DNA of 64,000 nt from Caulobacter sp. Root343 (lineage in GTDB: Bacteria > Pseudomonadota > Alphaproteobacteria > Caulobacterales > Caulobacteraceae): assembly GCF_001425745.1 (NCBI RefSeq), contig NZ_LMDF01000007.1, positions 1,146,439-1,210,438 of the forward strand, in the 5' to 3' direction. Both the position numbers and the translations under genes were made by a program. Below the pieces are notes generated by a model. The model searched no databases. It was given only the letters and a program-made list of their open reading frames with translations, and was not told the origin of the DNA. This document shows, one piece after another, positions 8,399-18,085 of the stretch. Position 1 is the first letter of the stretch. Every line of letters begins with the position of its first letter.

Positions 8399-9371
8399 AA
8401 GGGGGGCCATTGAAACCGATCGCCGCGCCCTGCTGGGCCTCGCCGCCGGCCTGGCGACCTTGCCCGGCCTCGCCCGCGCGGCGGACAGCGCGGCCGGCGT
8501 CGAGACCGTCGACCTCTGGCCCAAGGGCGCGCCCGGCAGCGAGAAGGTCACCGTCACCGAGCAGGTGATCCTGCGCACGCCCGGCGGCGATCCCAACGAC
8601 ACCGCCTTCCTGAACGTGACCAAGCCCTGGCTGACCATGCGTCGGCCGGCCAAGCCGAACGGCGCGGCGGTGCTGATGATCCCTGGCGGCGGCTATCTCC
8701 GTGTGGCGGTGGGCAAGAACGGCGGACCGATCGACGCCTGGCTGGCCAGTCTGGGGATCACTGCGTTCGTCATGGACTACCGCTTGCCCGCCGACGGCTG
8801 GGCGGCCGGCCCCGATGTGTCCCTGCAGGACGCCCAGCGCGCCATCCGCCTGATCCGCGCCCGCGCGCCGTCGATCGGGGTCGATCCGACCAAGGTCGCG
8901 GTGATCGGTTTCTCGGCCGGCGGCCACGTCGCCGCGCGCCTGGCCACCCAGTTCGGCCGCGAGACCTATGCCCCGGTCGACGAGACCGACAAGCTGTCGA
9001 CCCGGCCCTTCGCGGCGGGCCTGTTCTATCCCGTCGTCACCCTGACCGCGCCCTACGCCCACGGCGGATCGGTGAAGGAAATGTTCGGAACCAATCCCAC
9101 GGACGCTCAGCGCCAGGCGGTCTCGGTCGAGCTGAACACCCCGGCCGACACGCCGCCGACCTTCATCGCCGCCGCGGCCGACGACAAGACCGTGCCGGTC
9201 GAGAACAGCGTGCTGATGTGGCAGGCCCTGCGCGCCAAGAAGGTTCCGGTGGAAATGCACCTGCAGGAGGTCGGCGGCCACGGCTTCGGCCTTCGCACGC
9301 CCGACGGCCAGCTAGCCCCCGCGATGACCGCCCTGGACGTGTTCTTCAAGCGGCACGGCCTCTACGCATGA
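8388..9371 (+). CDS. exported alpha/beta-hydrolase esterase of pectin locus
   Basis: This 327-residue hydrolase has a signal peptide ending about residue 32 (LPGLARA) and the core of the bacterial carbohydrate-esterase-like BD-FAE/Aes group. It shows MIPGGGYLRV at the oxyanion region, VIGFSAGGH with nucleophile Ser176, AADDKTVPVENS with the Asp, and EVGGHGFG with the His. It probably removes acetyl or feruloyl esters from pectin side chains in the periplasm. The GTG at 8388 overlaps the previous gene by 11 bases and has an AGGAG ribosome-binding site. Confidence 0.75.
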   Translation: METKRGAIETDRRALLGLAAGLATLPGLARAADSAAGVETVDLWPKGAPGSEKVTVTEQVILRTPGGDPNDTAFLNVTKPWLTMRRPAKPNGAAVLMIPGGGYLRVAVGKNGGPIDAWLASLGITAFVMDYRLPADGWAAGPDVSLQDAQRAIRLIRARAPSIGVDPTKVAVIGFSAGGHVAARLATQFGRETYAPVDETDKLSTRPFAAGLFYPVVTLTAPYAHGGSVKEMFGTNPTDAQRQAVSVELNTPADTPPTFIAAAADDKTVPVENSVLMWQALRAKKVPVEMHLQEVGGHGFGLRTPDGQLAPAMTALDVFFKRHGLYA

Positions 9372-9416
9372 GAGGCGATGGGGCATGAGAGGCGATGGGG
9401 CATGAGAGGCGACGGG
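9366..9416 (+). repeat. 17-bp tandem repeat, three copies, at a gene junction
   Basis: The unit GCATGAGAGGCGATGGG occurs at 9366-9382 and 9383-9399, then once more with a single change (T to C) at 9400-9416. The unit contains an ATGA overlap: its first copy holds the stop codon of the esterase gene and its last copy the likely start of the GH28 gene. Because 17 is not a multiple of 3, each copy shifts the frame. Confidence 0.95.
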
Positions 9417-10796
9417 CCGGCCCTGGCCACGGACGCGATCAACGCCGCCATAGCCCATGCGCACGCCCGGGGCGGCGGCGAGATCGTGCTGCCGGCCGGG
9501 CGTCACCTGTCGTTCTCGATCCGCCTCCTCAGCGGCGTCACCCTGCGGCTGGAAGAAGGCTGCGTGCTGGAGGCGGCCGATCCGACGATCCACGGCGGAA
9601 CCTACGACGCCGCCGAGCCCAATCCGCACGACCTGTGGCAGGACTTCGGCCATAGCCATTGGCGCAACAGCCTGATCTGGGGCGAGGACCTCGAGGACGT
9701 CGCCATCCTGGGCCCTGGCCGCATCGACGGCGCAGGCCTGACCCGCGAAGGCCCCGGCTCGCGCTGGTCGCGCCAGGCCGGCGAGTTTCCGCTCAGCATG
9801 GCCGGGCTGTCGGCCGAGGCGATGGCGGAACTGTCGCCGGCGGTCGAGGCCATAGCGGGGCGGGGCAACAAGGCCATTGCCCTGAAGCGCGTAAAGCGGG
9901 CGCGGATCGACGGCCTGACCATCTTCCGAGGCGGCCATTTCGCGGTGCTGGCGAGCGGCTGTGAAGACTTGGTGCTGCGCGACCTCGTCGTCGACACCAA
10001 TCGCGACGGGCTCGACATCGACGCCTGTCGCGACGTCCTGGTCAGCGGCTGCCGCGTGAACACGCCCAATGACGACGCCATCGTGCTGAAGAGCTCGCTG
10101 GCTCTCGGCGAATTGATCCCGACCGAGCGCGTCGTGATCGAGCATTGCGAGGTCAGCGGCTTCGACCTCGGGACGATGTTGGACGGGACCTTCGGCCGAA
10201 CCCAGCTGCTCTCGCCGGACCAGGACCGGGTCACCGGCCGTATCAAGCTGGGCACCGAGTCCAACGGCGGCTTCCGCGACGTGACGATCCGCGACTGCCG
10301 CTTCACGCGTTCGCGCGGCCTGGCCTTGGAAGTCGTCGATGGCGGAACGATGGAGAACATTGTCGCCGAGCGGCTACGCCTGCACGAGGTGACCACCGCG
10401 CCGATCTTCCTGCGTGTCGGCGACCGACGGCGCGGGCCCGAGGGCACACCGATCGGGGCCATGCGAAACATCGCCCTGCGCGACATCGAGGCCTTCGACA
10501 TCCTGCCCGACTACGCCGCCACGATCGCCGGTCTTCCAGAGTCGCCGATCCGGAACGTGACGCTCTCGAACATCCGGCTGTCCTATAGCGGCGGCGGGTC
10601 GGCCGAGTGGGCCGAGCGGCGCCCAGGCGACCTGCCCGAGGCCTATCCCGAGCCCAGCATGTTCGGCCCCTCCCCGGTCCATGGCCTGTGGGCGCGGCAC
10701 GTGGACGGACTGAAGATCGAGAACCTGGCCCTCGAGACGACGACGCCCGATGGCCGTCCGGCTCGGCTGTTCGAGAACGTCCGCGAGGCCCCATGA
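9402..10796 (+). CDS. glycoside hydrolase family 28 (galacturonan/rhamnogalacturonan hydrolase), no leader
   Basis: This 464-residue right-handed beta-helix protein of GH28 hydrolyses galacturonate or rhamnogalacturonan linkages by inversion. The catalytic blocks visible are DTNRDGLDID, NTPNDDAIVLKSS and GRIKLGTESNG (the RIK block). The usual GHG His block is replaced by GTMLDGTFG, as in a bacterial subgroup. The frame opens inside the conserved start of the domain (MRGDGPALATDAINAAI), so the signal peptide and first strand are missing, and an ATG at 9378 adds only eight residues. It may therefore be cytoplasmic or truncated. It overlaps the next gene by ATGA. Confidence 0.8.
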   Translation: MRGDGPALATDAINAAIAHAHARGGGEIVLPAGRHLSFSIRLLSGVTLRLEEGCVLEAADPTIHGGTYDAAEPNPHDLWQDFGHSHWRNSLIWGEDLEDVAILGPGRIDGAGLTREGPGSRWSRQAGEFPLSMAGLSAEAMAELSPAVEAIAGRGNKAIALKRVKRARIDGLTIFRGGHFAVLASGCEDLVLRDLVVDTNRDGLDIDACRDVLVSGCRVNTPNDDAIVLKSSLALGELIPTERVVIEHCEVSGFDLGTMLDGTFGRTQLLSPDQDRVTGRIKLGTESNGGFRDVTIRDCRFTRSRGLALEVVDGGTMENIVAERLRLHEVTTAPIFLRVGDRRRGPEGTPIGAMRNIALRDIEAFDILPDYAATIAGLPESPIRNVTLSNIRLSYSGGGSAEWAERRPGDLPEAYPEPSMFGPSPVHGLWARHVDGLKIENLALETTTPDGRPARLFENVREAP

Positions 10797-11476
10797 GCCT
10801 CGACCGTCGAACCCTGCTGGCCGGTCTAGCCGCCACGCCCTTCGCGGGCCGGCGCTTGTTCGCCGACGACTTCCGTCATGGCCTGAAGAACTGGACGATC
10901 GAGGCCGAAAAGCCGGCGACGGTCACGGTGAAGGATGGCGTGCTGGACATCGTCGCTCCAGCCGGCTTCACGGCCTGGTTCAAGCCGGAGCTGATCGGTG
11001 CGGTGGCCATCACCTACGAGGCCCGGGCGGTGTCGGCGGGCGGTCCCTACGACCGGGTCAGCGACCTGAACGCCTTCTGGATGGCGCGCGAGGCCGATGG
11101 CGGCTCGCCGCTGGCGCATCCGCGCTCCGGGGCCTTCGCCGACTACGACGCCCTGAAGACCTACTATGTGGGCCAGGGCGGCAACGGCAATACGACCACG
11201 CGCTTCCGCCGCTATGTCGGCAAGCCCGGCGACCGGCCGCTATTGCCGCAACACGATCACGCGGCGGCCGACGAGATGCTGACGCCCAATCGTTGGACGC
11301 GCGTGCGGCTCGTCGCCGAGGGCGACCGCATCGAATACTGGAGCGACGAGCGCCGGCTGTTCGAACACCGCGACCCCGAGCCCTACACGCGCGGTTGGTT
11401 TGGTCTCAGAACGACCCAGAGCCACCTGCGGCTGCGGAACTTCGGGGTGTTCGCCCTACTCCCAGCCGGCCGGTAG
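10793..11476 (+). CDS. exported DUF6250 protein
   Basis: This 227-residue protein has a short leader (MSLDRRTLLAGLAATPFAG) and then a beta-jelly-roll-like sequence (FADDFRHGLKNWTIE..., NAFWMAREADGGSP, TRGWFGLRTTQSHLRLRNF). It matches the DUF6250 domain, which is common in polysaccharide-utilisation loci and resembles concanavalin-like glycan-binding or lyase folds. No activity is established. It is the last gene of the esterase/GH28 operon, and its end overlaps the convergent lyase gene by 21 bases. Confidence 0.65.
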   Translation: MSLDRRTLLAGLAATPFAGRRLFADDFRHGLKNWTIEAEKPATVTVKDGVLDIVAPAGFTAWFKPELIGAVAITYEARAVSAGGPYDRVSDLNAFWMAREADGGSPLAHPRSGAFADYDALKTYYVGQGGNGNTTTRFRRYVGKPGDRPLLPQHDHAAADEMLTPNRWTRVRLVAEGDRIEYWSDERRLFEHRDPEPYTRGWFGLRTTQSHLRLRNFGVFALLPAGR

Positions 11477-14152
11477 GGTCGCGGGCGCGGCGTCGCCGAC
11501 CAGGGCCATTAGCTCGAACAGGTTCAGCGACCATTGCGACGACTGATTGGTCGAGACGTTGGCCATTTCGTCGATCGGATCCAGCACGGACACGCCCGCG
11601 ACACGCTCGATCGGCGCCGGGCGGCTGGTCTTGCCGCCCCTGCCCTCGCTCAGGAACTCCTGCCAGGCGCGCTGGGCCAGGACCGGGTCGTTCAGCTTCC
11701 GCGCCGCCCAGGCGGTCAGGCGAGCGTGCCAGACGGGATAGGCGAAATAGCGGTCGATCGCCTTGGGTCCCAAGGCCGCCTGCCGCTCTGCCAGGGGCGC
11801 GCTGTAATAGGCGCAGAACCGGGTCCAGGCCTTGGCCCAGGCCGGGTCGTCGATCAGGCTGTCCAGCTCGAACACGAACTCGGCCCCGCCCATGATCGTC
11901 ACGAGGTGATAGCTGCCCGTGAAGGCGCTGCCGAGATCGTAGAGCGTCGCCGTGGCTGGATCGTAGCCGAACGGCGGTCCAGTGAACATGCCGTTGGAAG
12001 AGGCCGCGATCGCGTCCAGGCCCTTGACGATCTTGTCGCGCCAACGCGTGTCACCGGTCCGCTCCCAGGCCACCAGCCAGTTGCTGGCGAAGGCGAACCA
12101 GTCGGGACCGCTGCGAGCCTGGGTCGGGTAACTGGTCTTGCCGGCGACCTTGCGGACCGGGTTGACCGCGGCCAGGGCGTGGTCGGCGTCGACCAGCTCG
12201 GCCATCAGGTCGCCCGTCCGCTCGTCGGCGGTCAGGTAGTAGTAGTGGCGACGCAGCAGCGACTGGCTGATCCGCGCCTCCTTGGCCCCATCGCCCCAGT
12301 GGCTGACGTTGTGGCGGGACCCAAGACCCTTGAACGGACCCAGATGGTGGACGTCGACCTCGCCGGTGTGACGGGTCATGGCCTCGGCCATGCGGAACAC
12401 GTCGGCCCGGCCGGTGCGCATGAACGCGGTCCATAGCCAGAGGTCCGGCACCAGTTCGCTGTTGTCCCAGGCGTAGCCGCCGACATCGTAGCGCCAGACG
12501 TGCCGGTCCTGGTCGTAGGTGTGCATCACGTCGCCGTGGTCCCAGAACCCGTACCAACGGCGCTGCTCGATCTCGTGCTGATAGAAGGCCAGCAGGCGTT
12601 CGTGCTCGGCCTCAAGCTTGGCCTTGACCGGCGTGGAGCGGTCCACCGGCGCCCAGACGCCAAACACGCCGCAGGCTCGATAGTAGGCCGGGGCGCTGAC
12701 CGGCAGCGGCGGCTCGGCCGTGGTCCTCGCCATGGCCGAGAGCGTCTCACGCGGCGGGGTGGCGGCCACCGGCCACAGGAAGACCTGGTTGGTGCGGGCG
12801 ACGCCCAACGGGGTGCTGTGCCCCTCCTCGACATCCTCGTACTGGATCTCGAGGCCGTGGGCGCGGTCGCTGTAGTGACGCAGGTCCATGGCGCCGGCCT
12901 GAGGCGACCACAGCCACAGGGTGACGGTGGCGGCGTCGGTCGTCGCGCCCTCGATCTCCAGGCCGGTCGGATGGCGCTGCCAGAAGTGGCGGACGCCAAA
13001 GGCGACCCCGCCCGAGACGCCACCGATATAGCCGAGGCCGGGCGCGCGGCCGCCATGGTCGGCGCGCAGCCAGCTGCTCTTGGTGTTGGTCCGCTTGTCG
13101 ATCGCGAAGGCGTCGGCGTCGCCTTGGAACAGCCGATAGCCGTCCCAGGCGGGCACGGTCAGGAGCTGATCGCGGGTCTTGGCGTCCATCGCCGCGAGAT
13201 CGGGTACCCGCTCGCCGCGCAGTTGGTCGGGAAACTTGCCGGCCAGGGCGAACTTGGCGGGCTGCCAGCCCGGCAGATTGCGGACCGCCTCGCCCCAAAT
13301 CCCCTCGCCTTCGCCCGCGAAGCGCACGTGGCGGTTCTGAAGCTCGTCGGTCAACGGGACGTCGAAACGGATCCCGAGGCCGGCGACGAAATCCTTGTTG
13401 CCGTCGCCGTCGAAGACGAAGCTGTGGGTCAGGGCCAGCCGCCCCTCGACGTCCACCGCGACCCGCACCGTGAACGGCAGCCAATCCCGGCCCCCGCCGC
13501 GATGATGGCCGTCGAAGCGGACCACCGCCCGCACGGGTCCCCGCTGCTCGACGGTCACGGCCTGGACGACCCCGTCGAAGACCTGGGTTTCGCGCGGCCC
13601 CAGGTCGCCCGGCGGCAGGGTCTGGTTGAGGCAGACGAGCCGGCCGCCGCGCAGGGTCTCGCGCCCCGCCAGGACGACGCTTTCGATCAGAGCCCCGCCT
13701 GAGCGTCCGAAACGGCAGACGAGATCGCCAGCGACGACCTCGATCCGCTCGGGCGTTTCACGCACCTGGACAGGCTTAGCGGGCGAGACAGGCTTGCCCG
13801 GCTTGACCTGGAAGCCTTTGCCGGACACGCCCGCCACCGCGTGACCGGTCCATTTCAACGAGCCGTCGGGCCAGTAGGCCAGCGGCCAGGTCTGCAAAGG
13901 CAGAGCCTGGCCGTCAGCGTCGATGGCGGTCATGGCGGTCTTCGGCTTCATCGCCCCGCGCGGCCAGGGCGCGCCCCATACCGCCGCGCCAGGCGCGGCG
14001 GGCGGAGCGTCGCCCAGCCAGTGCAGATCGGCCGAAACAGTTGGGGCGGCGCTGGCCACGCCGGCCCCTCCCAAACTCACGGGAAGAGCCACGGGAAGGG
14101 CCAGGCCGGAACCCAGCACCCCCCGCCGCGAGACCGTCACGCCACTCCGCAT
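11456..14152 (-). CDS. exo-rhamnogalacturonan lyase-like protein (PcRGLX/YetA, PL26-like)
   Basis: This 898-residue protein has a Tat-type leader (VSRRGVLGSG). A RIFT-barrel-like N-terminal part (to about residue 430) is followed by an alpha-toroid catalytic region rich in Trp and His (WYGFWDHGDVMHTYD, YAWDNSELVPDLWLW, GSRHNVSHWGDGAKEARI). This is the architecture of the PcRGLX/YetA family, whose fungal member cleaves rhamnogalacturonan from the end by beta-elimination. It starts 4 bases after the stop of the TonB receptor gene and is clearly in its operon, which fits periplasmic degradation of the imported polymer. Confidence 0.75.
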   Translation of the reverse strand: MRSGVTVSRRGVLGSGLALPVALPVSLGGAGVASAAPTVSADLHWLGDAPPAAPGAAVWGAPWPRGAMKPKTAMTAIDADGQALPLQTWPLAYWPDGSLKWTGHAVAGVSGKGFQVKPGKPVSPAKPVQVRETPERIEVVAGDLVCRFGRSGGALIESVVLAGRETLRGGRLVCLNQTLPPGDLGPRETQVFDGVVQAVTVEQRGPVRAVVRFDGHHRGGGRDWLPFTVRVAVDVEGRLALTHSFVFDGDGNKDFVAGLGIRFDVPLTDELQNRHVRFAGEGEGIWGEAVRNLPGWQPAKFALAGKFPDQLRGERVPDLAAMDAKTRDQLLTVPAWDGYRLFQGDADAFAIDKRTNTKSSWLRADHGGRAPGLGYIGGVSGGVAFGVRHFWQRHPTGLEIEGATTDAATVTLWLWSPQAGAMDLRHYSDRAHGLEIQYEDVEEGHSTPLGVARTNQVFLWPVAATPPRETLSAMARTTAEPPLPVSAPAYYRACGVFGVWAPVDRSTPVKAKLEAEHERLLAFYQHEIEQRRWYGFWDHGDVMHTYDQDRHVWRYDVGGYAWDNSELVPDLWLWTAFMRTGRADVFRMAEAMTRHTGEVDVHHLGPFKGLGSRHNVSHWGDGAKEARISQSLLRRHYYYLTADERTGDLMAELVDADHALAAVNPVRKVAGKTSYPTQARSGPDWFAFASNWLVAWERTGDTRWRDKIVKGLDAIAASSNGMFTGPPFGYDPATATLYDLGSAFTGSYHLVTIMGGAEFVFELDSLIDDPAWAKAWTRFCAYYSAPLAERQAALGPKAIDRYFAYPVWHARLTAWAARKLNDPVLAQRAWQEFLSEGRGGKTSRPAPIERVAGVSVLDPIDEMANVSTNQSSQWSLNLFELMALVGDAAPATLPAGWE

Positions 14153-14156
14153 CGCC

Positions 14157-17100
14157 TTAGTTCTTGAAGACGAAGCCGACCGCGTAGCGGGCGCCGCCGA
14201 ACTGCGCCGACCACGGGTTGGCGCGATCCGCGAAGCCGGCCCGGTCGGAGCCGACGCTCAGGCGAGCGGCGTTCAGCAGGTTGCGGCCTTCCACATAGAG
14301 CTCGAGGTTCGGATTGACCCGACGCGAGATCTTGGCGTCCAGATACTCATACTTCTCCGAATAGAGCGGCTCGCCCGGATTGTAGGGGAAGCCGACGAAG
14401 TTGCCGATGTTGCTGTTCGGCGAGTTACGGACCGGCGAGGCCGAGGTGGAGGTGCACGGCGAGATGCAGGTCAGGACCCGGTCGCGGGTCTGGTAGGCGA
14501 TGCGGATCTTGGTGACGTTGTCGTCGTACCAGAACACCAGGTTGGCGAAGTACTTCGACTGCCCGGCCGGATCCAGCGCGTCGGCGGTCAGCGGGTCGAT
14601 ATAGGCCGCCGCCGAGCCCGACTTGGTCGTCGAGACGTTGAAGTCCATACCGGTGTGCTTGAGCTTCCACGGCAGGCGCGTGAAGGCCGTCCGCGCCGCG
14701 AACTCCCAGCCCGTCTGCACGTAGCCGGGACCATTGACGAAGGTGTTCAGACCGAACTCGTAGTCGGAGAAGCGCTTGGTCGTTCCCGGCACGACTTCGT
14801 CCGAGCCGGCGAACACGGCGCTGTTCTTGACCGGCACCTGGACCGGCGCGCCGATGCGCACCTTTTGGCGGTAATAGGCCAGGCTGAACGAGGTGTCGCG
14901 GTTCGGATACCACTCCAGGCTCGTGTTGTTCTTGGTCGCGGTATAGGGCTTCAGGTCCGGATTGCCGAAGGTGGTGCAGGCCATGTCCTGTTCGGTGCCG
15001 TCGGAGTCGTTCACGCCGTCGCGACGTTCGTCATAGGTACAGGTACCGGCGGGAAACAGCCGGTTCAACGGCGGCGGGGCGATCGTCTTGGCCCACGAGT
15101 AGCGCAGCACGACCTTGTCCGGGATCACCCACAGGGCCGCGTTGTAGGCCGGCATCCAGGCCGTGTACTCGCGATTGATCGCCACCGCCTTGGTGATGGT
15201 GGTGCTGGCGATGCCGGCCGCATTGTTGGGGTCGTTCGGGTTGAACAACGGGGTCTTCAGCGTGGCTTGCAGGCCGACGTAGCCCGACCCCGACACTTCG
15301 GTCTTCAGCATCCGCATGCCGAGGTTGCCGTTCAGCTCCATGTTGAACGGCAGCTGCTGTTCGAACTCGGCCATCCAGTACCAGGAGAAGTACTTCTCCA
15401 GCGCCTTGTTGACCGGCTGGTCGTAGGTCTTGCCGTCGCTGCCCTTGCAGGACTTCACACAGTCGAAGTTGTAGTTCGCGGCGCTGGCCAATTGGCTGAA
15501 GGCTTTCGGCACGTCGATGCTGTCCCACACCGTCAGGCCCTTGGTGCCCTCGAAGCCCTTCATGAAGGCGCCGGAGTTGTCCTCCAGGCTGTTCTGGAAG
15601 ATCGAGATCAGCTTGGATTGCGGCACGGTCTCGACGCCGTACAGGAAGGCGTTGCCGGTCGTGGGGTTCGGGGCGTAGCCATAGACGCAGGCGTTGGTCG
15701 CCGTGGTGCTGGCGACGTTTTCGCAGGCGCGGACGTCGCTGCGCAGCGCCATGGTCGGGACGAAGACCCCGGCGGAGGGCGAATAGCCGCCGGCGCCCCA
15801 CGAGTTGGTATTGGCCTCGCGGTAGAAGCCGCCGATCTTGAAGCGCGTGAAGAAGGGCAGCTTGTCGTCGACCAGATAGCTGATGTCGAGCTTGTACTGG
15901 TCCTCGCCGCTCTCGACGATCCGCGGGTTCCACTGCAGGCGCGACAGGGCGCTGTAGCTGGGCAGGCCGGTCGCCGTAGGGGCCAGCATCTGCACGAAGT
16001 TCGTCATGTTGGTCTCGTCGTACGAGGCCGGCGTGTCGATCGTCCAGATGCCGTTGTCCAGCGCGCGCATGGTCGCGTTGCCGTAGGTGTAGCTGCGCGA
16101 GAGCCGGCGGTCGTAGCGCGTATACGAGGCGTCGGACCGGCCGCCGCGGAATTCTACCTTCAGCGGCCCTTTGTCGTAATCGGCGCCGTAGGTGATGTAG
16201 TTCGTCTTCCAGTCCTGGGTATTCTCGATGTGGTCAATGCCGACCGCGGCGTTGGTGATGTCGAACGAGGTCAGGTGGTGCGCGTCATCGACCTTGACGG
16301 AGCCCGGGATGATATTGGCCGCCACCCCGTAGATCGGGAACGAGCCATTGGTGACCACCGTGCCGGGCGTGGTGTCGATCGTGGAAATGCCCGTCGGGAA
16401 GGCCCCGCTGAAGATCGAATAGCCCGATCCCGCCACGGCCGAGAGCGGGTTTTGCGTACCGGCCGGATAGAAGGTGTTGGTGACCAGCGGTGAAGTGACC
16501 GAGCCGACGGTGGCCGCGCCGAGCGAGGTGATGCCACCGCGCGTGCGTTGGCGATTGTCCTCGTGCTGCCTACGGTTGGCGACCTGGTATTTGGCGAAGA
16601 TCGTCAGGTTGTCGGTGACGCGATAGTCGAGGCGCAGGTCCCAGGACAGGCGATTTTCGTACTGAGACCAGTTCTGGTCGCGCACCAGGTTGGGCGTGTA
16701 GTCGTTCCACTGGTTCAAGCAGCTGATCTGCGAGTTGATCATCGCGGCTTGAGCCGCCTGGCGGTTGGCGCCGTTGGAGCCCGCCGCGATGGTGTTCAGC
16801 TGGGTGTCGGTCAGCAACGGGAAGGCCGCGAGGCACTCGGCCTTGGACTTGGCGCCCGCCGACTTGGTGACCACTTCCAGCGGGGTCGGCGCGTTGAAGT
16901 TGCCCCCGCCGCTGGCCAGGGCCCAGGTTCCGATCGGCGTGCTGGCGTCGATGCCGTTGGTCGCCGCCGGATTGTAGGACCAGGTCTTATTCGGCGAATT
17001 GTCGAAGTCGGCGAAGCGCGTATAGCCTTGCTGGTTGTTCGAACCGGCGTTGTTCAGCGCGTGGCTGTCGTTGTAGCGCTTGGTCGAGTTCAGGTTGCCT

Positions 17101-17795
17101 ACGAAACCCAGGCGCCCCTCGAAGAACTGGCGGGCGCCGACGACGCCGATCTCGGGACCGGCCTTCTTCGACAGCGTATTGCCGGCGGCGGCGCCGCGCA
17201 GCGACAGATAAGGCTTCTTGAAGTCGAGCCCGGTGCGGGTCTGGATCTGCACCGTGGCGCCGAGGCCGCCAGGCGTCATGTCGGCCGTCTGGCCCTTGAT
17301 GACGTCCAGGCTCTTGATCATTTCGGCGGGCAGTTCGCGCATGTCGGACGAGCGTCCGTCACCGCCGCCGGCCGCGAGGCTGAAGCCAGAGGCGGCGACG
17401 CCCAAGCCGTCCAGTTCGACGCGGGTGAGGTCCGCGCCGTTACCGCGAATCGTAACGCCGTCGCCTTCACCGAAACCGTTACGCTCGATGGCCACGCCGG
17501 CGATGCGCGACATGGCTTCGTTGACGTTGCTGTCGGGGAAGGAGCCGACGTCGTCGGCGACGATCGAATCCTGAGCGGTCTTGCTCCGCTTCTTGCGCTG
17601 GATCGCATTCTGCTGCGACGCTCGGGCGCCGACGACGATCACGTCGACGGTGTTGTCCGAGGCCGCTGTGCTGGTGGCTGAAGCCTGGCCGCCCGCCTGG
17701 GCGGCCGCTTGGTCGGTGAGTGCGAGACCGGCGCTCAGCGCCAGGATCGAAGCTGTGGCGGCGGCCGCGCGGCGGCGCGCCATGGTGAACTGCAT
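14157..17795 (-). CDS. TonB-dependent receptor for pectin (rhamnogalacturonan) fragments
   Basis: This 1212-residue outer-membrane receptor has a signal peptide of about residues 1-33. A TonB-box-like DNTVDVIVVGARAS is followed by the plug (VNEAMSRIAGVAIERN, GDGVTIRGNGADLTRVELDG) and a long 22-strand-type barrel ending YAVGFVFKN. It is of the large carbohydrate-type class common in Caulobacter. I chose the ATG at 17795 because it begins the leader (MQFTMARRRAAA) and follows AGGGAGGG; the frame is open to 17894. It shares an operon with the PL26-like lyase and is divergent from the PL11 lyase. The substrate is inferred from its neighbours. Confidence 0.85.
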   Translation of the reverse strand: MQFTMARRRAAAATASILALSAGLALTDQAAAQAGGQASATSTAASDNTVDVIVVGARASQQNAIQRKKRSKTAQDSIVADDVGSFPDSNVNEAMSRIAGVAIERNGFGEGDGVTIRGNGADLTRVELDGLGVAASGFSLAAGGGDGRSSDMRELPAEMIKSLDVIKGQTADMTPGGLGATVQIQTRTGLDFKKPYLSLRGAAAGNTLSKKAGPEIGVVGARQFFEGRLGFVGNLNSTKRYNDSHALNNAGSNNQQGYTRFADFDNSPNKTWSYNPAATNGIDASTPIGTWALASGGGNFNAPTPLEVVTKSAGAKSKAECLAAFPLLTDTQLNTIAAGSNGANRQAAQAAMINSQISCLNQWNDYTPNLVRDQNWSQYENRLSWDLRLDYRVTDNLTIFAKYQVANRRQHEDNRQRTRGGITSLGAATVGSVTSPLVTNTFYPAGTQNPLSAVAGSGYSIFSGAFPTGISTIDTTPGTVVTNGSFPIYGVAANIIPGSVKVDDAHHLTSFDITNAAVGIDHIENTQDWKTNYITYGADYDKGPLKVEFRGGRSDASYTRYDRRLSRSYTYGNATMRALDNGIWTIDTPASYDETNMTNFVQMLAPTATGLPSYSALSRLQWNPRIVESGEDQYKLDISYLVDDKLPFFTRFKIGGFYREANTNSWGAGGYSPSAGVFVPTMALRSDVRACENVASTTATNACVYGYAPNPTTGNAFLYGVETVPQSKLISIFQNSLEDNSGAFMKGFEGTKGLTVWDSIDVPKAFSQLASAANYNFDCVKSCKGSDGKTYDQPVNKALEKYFSWYWMAEFEQQLPFNMELNGNLGMRMLKTEVSGSGYVGLQATLKTPLFNPNDPNNAAGIASTTITKAVAINREYTAWMPAYNAALWVIPDKVVLRYSWAKTIAPPPLNRLFPAGTCTYDERRDGVNDSDGTEQDMACTTFGNPDLKPYTATKNNTSLEWYPNRDTSFSLAYYRQKVRIGAPVQVPVKNSAVFAGSDEVVPGTTKRFSDYEFGLNTFVNGPGYVQTGWEFAARTAFTRLPWKLKHTGMDFNVSTTKSGSAAAYIDPLTADALDPAGQSKYFANLVFWYDDNVTKIRIAYQTRDRVLTCISPCTSTSASPVRNSPNSNIGNFVGFPYNPGEPLYSEKYEYLDAKISRRVNPNLELYVEGRNLLNAARLSVGSDRAGFADRANPWSAQFGGARYAVGFVFKN

Positions 17796-17924
17796 GGTGT
17801 CCCTCCCTTTAGTTTCCTTGCCCGGAACCCCGTCCCCTGGGATCCCCGGTGCCCCTGTCCCGCGCGAACGATCCCGAAGGTCGACTCCACGCACAACGAC
17901 GCATTCTTAGTACAATTACAGTAG

Positions 17925-17959
17925 TGCCACATATTGAGATGTCAACGCAATTTGTGGGA
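17925..17959. promoter_or_regulatory. tandem 15-bp palindromes, candidate IclR operator (receptor / PL11 divergent region)
   Basis: Site 1 is TGCCACATATTGAGA (17925-17939) and site 2 ACGCAATTTGTGGGA (17945-17959), again 20 bp centre to centre. Read on the minus strand, site 1 is TCTCAATATGTGGCA, which matches the site at 29517 in 12 of 15 positions. Between the sites the minus strand reads TTGACA (17945-17940), a candidate -35 for the receptor gene. This single operator could serve both divergent operons. Confidence 0.55.
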
Positions 17960-17969
17960 AGACAGAACG

Positions 17970-17990
17970 CGGGTTTCATGATGTAACCCG
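17970..17990. promoter_or_regulatory. short inverted repeat in receptor/PL11 intergenic region
   Basis: CGGGTT and AACCCG form a 6-bp inverted repeat around a 9-base loop within the 290-bp divergent region 17796-18085. It could be a weak hairpin or a second protein site. There is no T-tract, so it is not a terminator. I see nothing else recognisable in the region apart from the operator at 17925 and the ribosome-binding site of the lyase. Confidence 0.25.
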
Positions 17991-18085
17991 GAGCGATCCC
18001 GACGGCCTCCTGCGGCGCGCCGGACAGAAGCCGCTCGCCGCGGTCAGCCGGGATCCCCAAAGGGTTCAGGGAGGGCCATACGCTC

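Noticed and set aside
13923..16493. 856-codon open frame antisense to the lyase and TonB receptor genes
   Set aside because: It is Arg/Gly/Val-rich shadow sequence of GC-rich genes, with no domain, and it runs opposite two well-supported genes.
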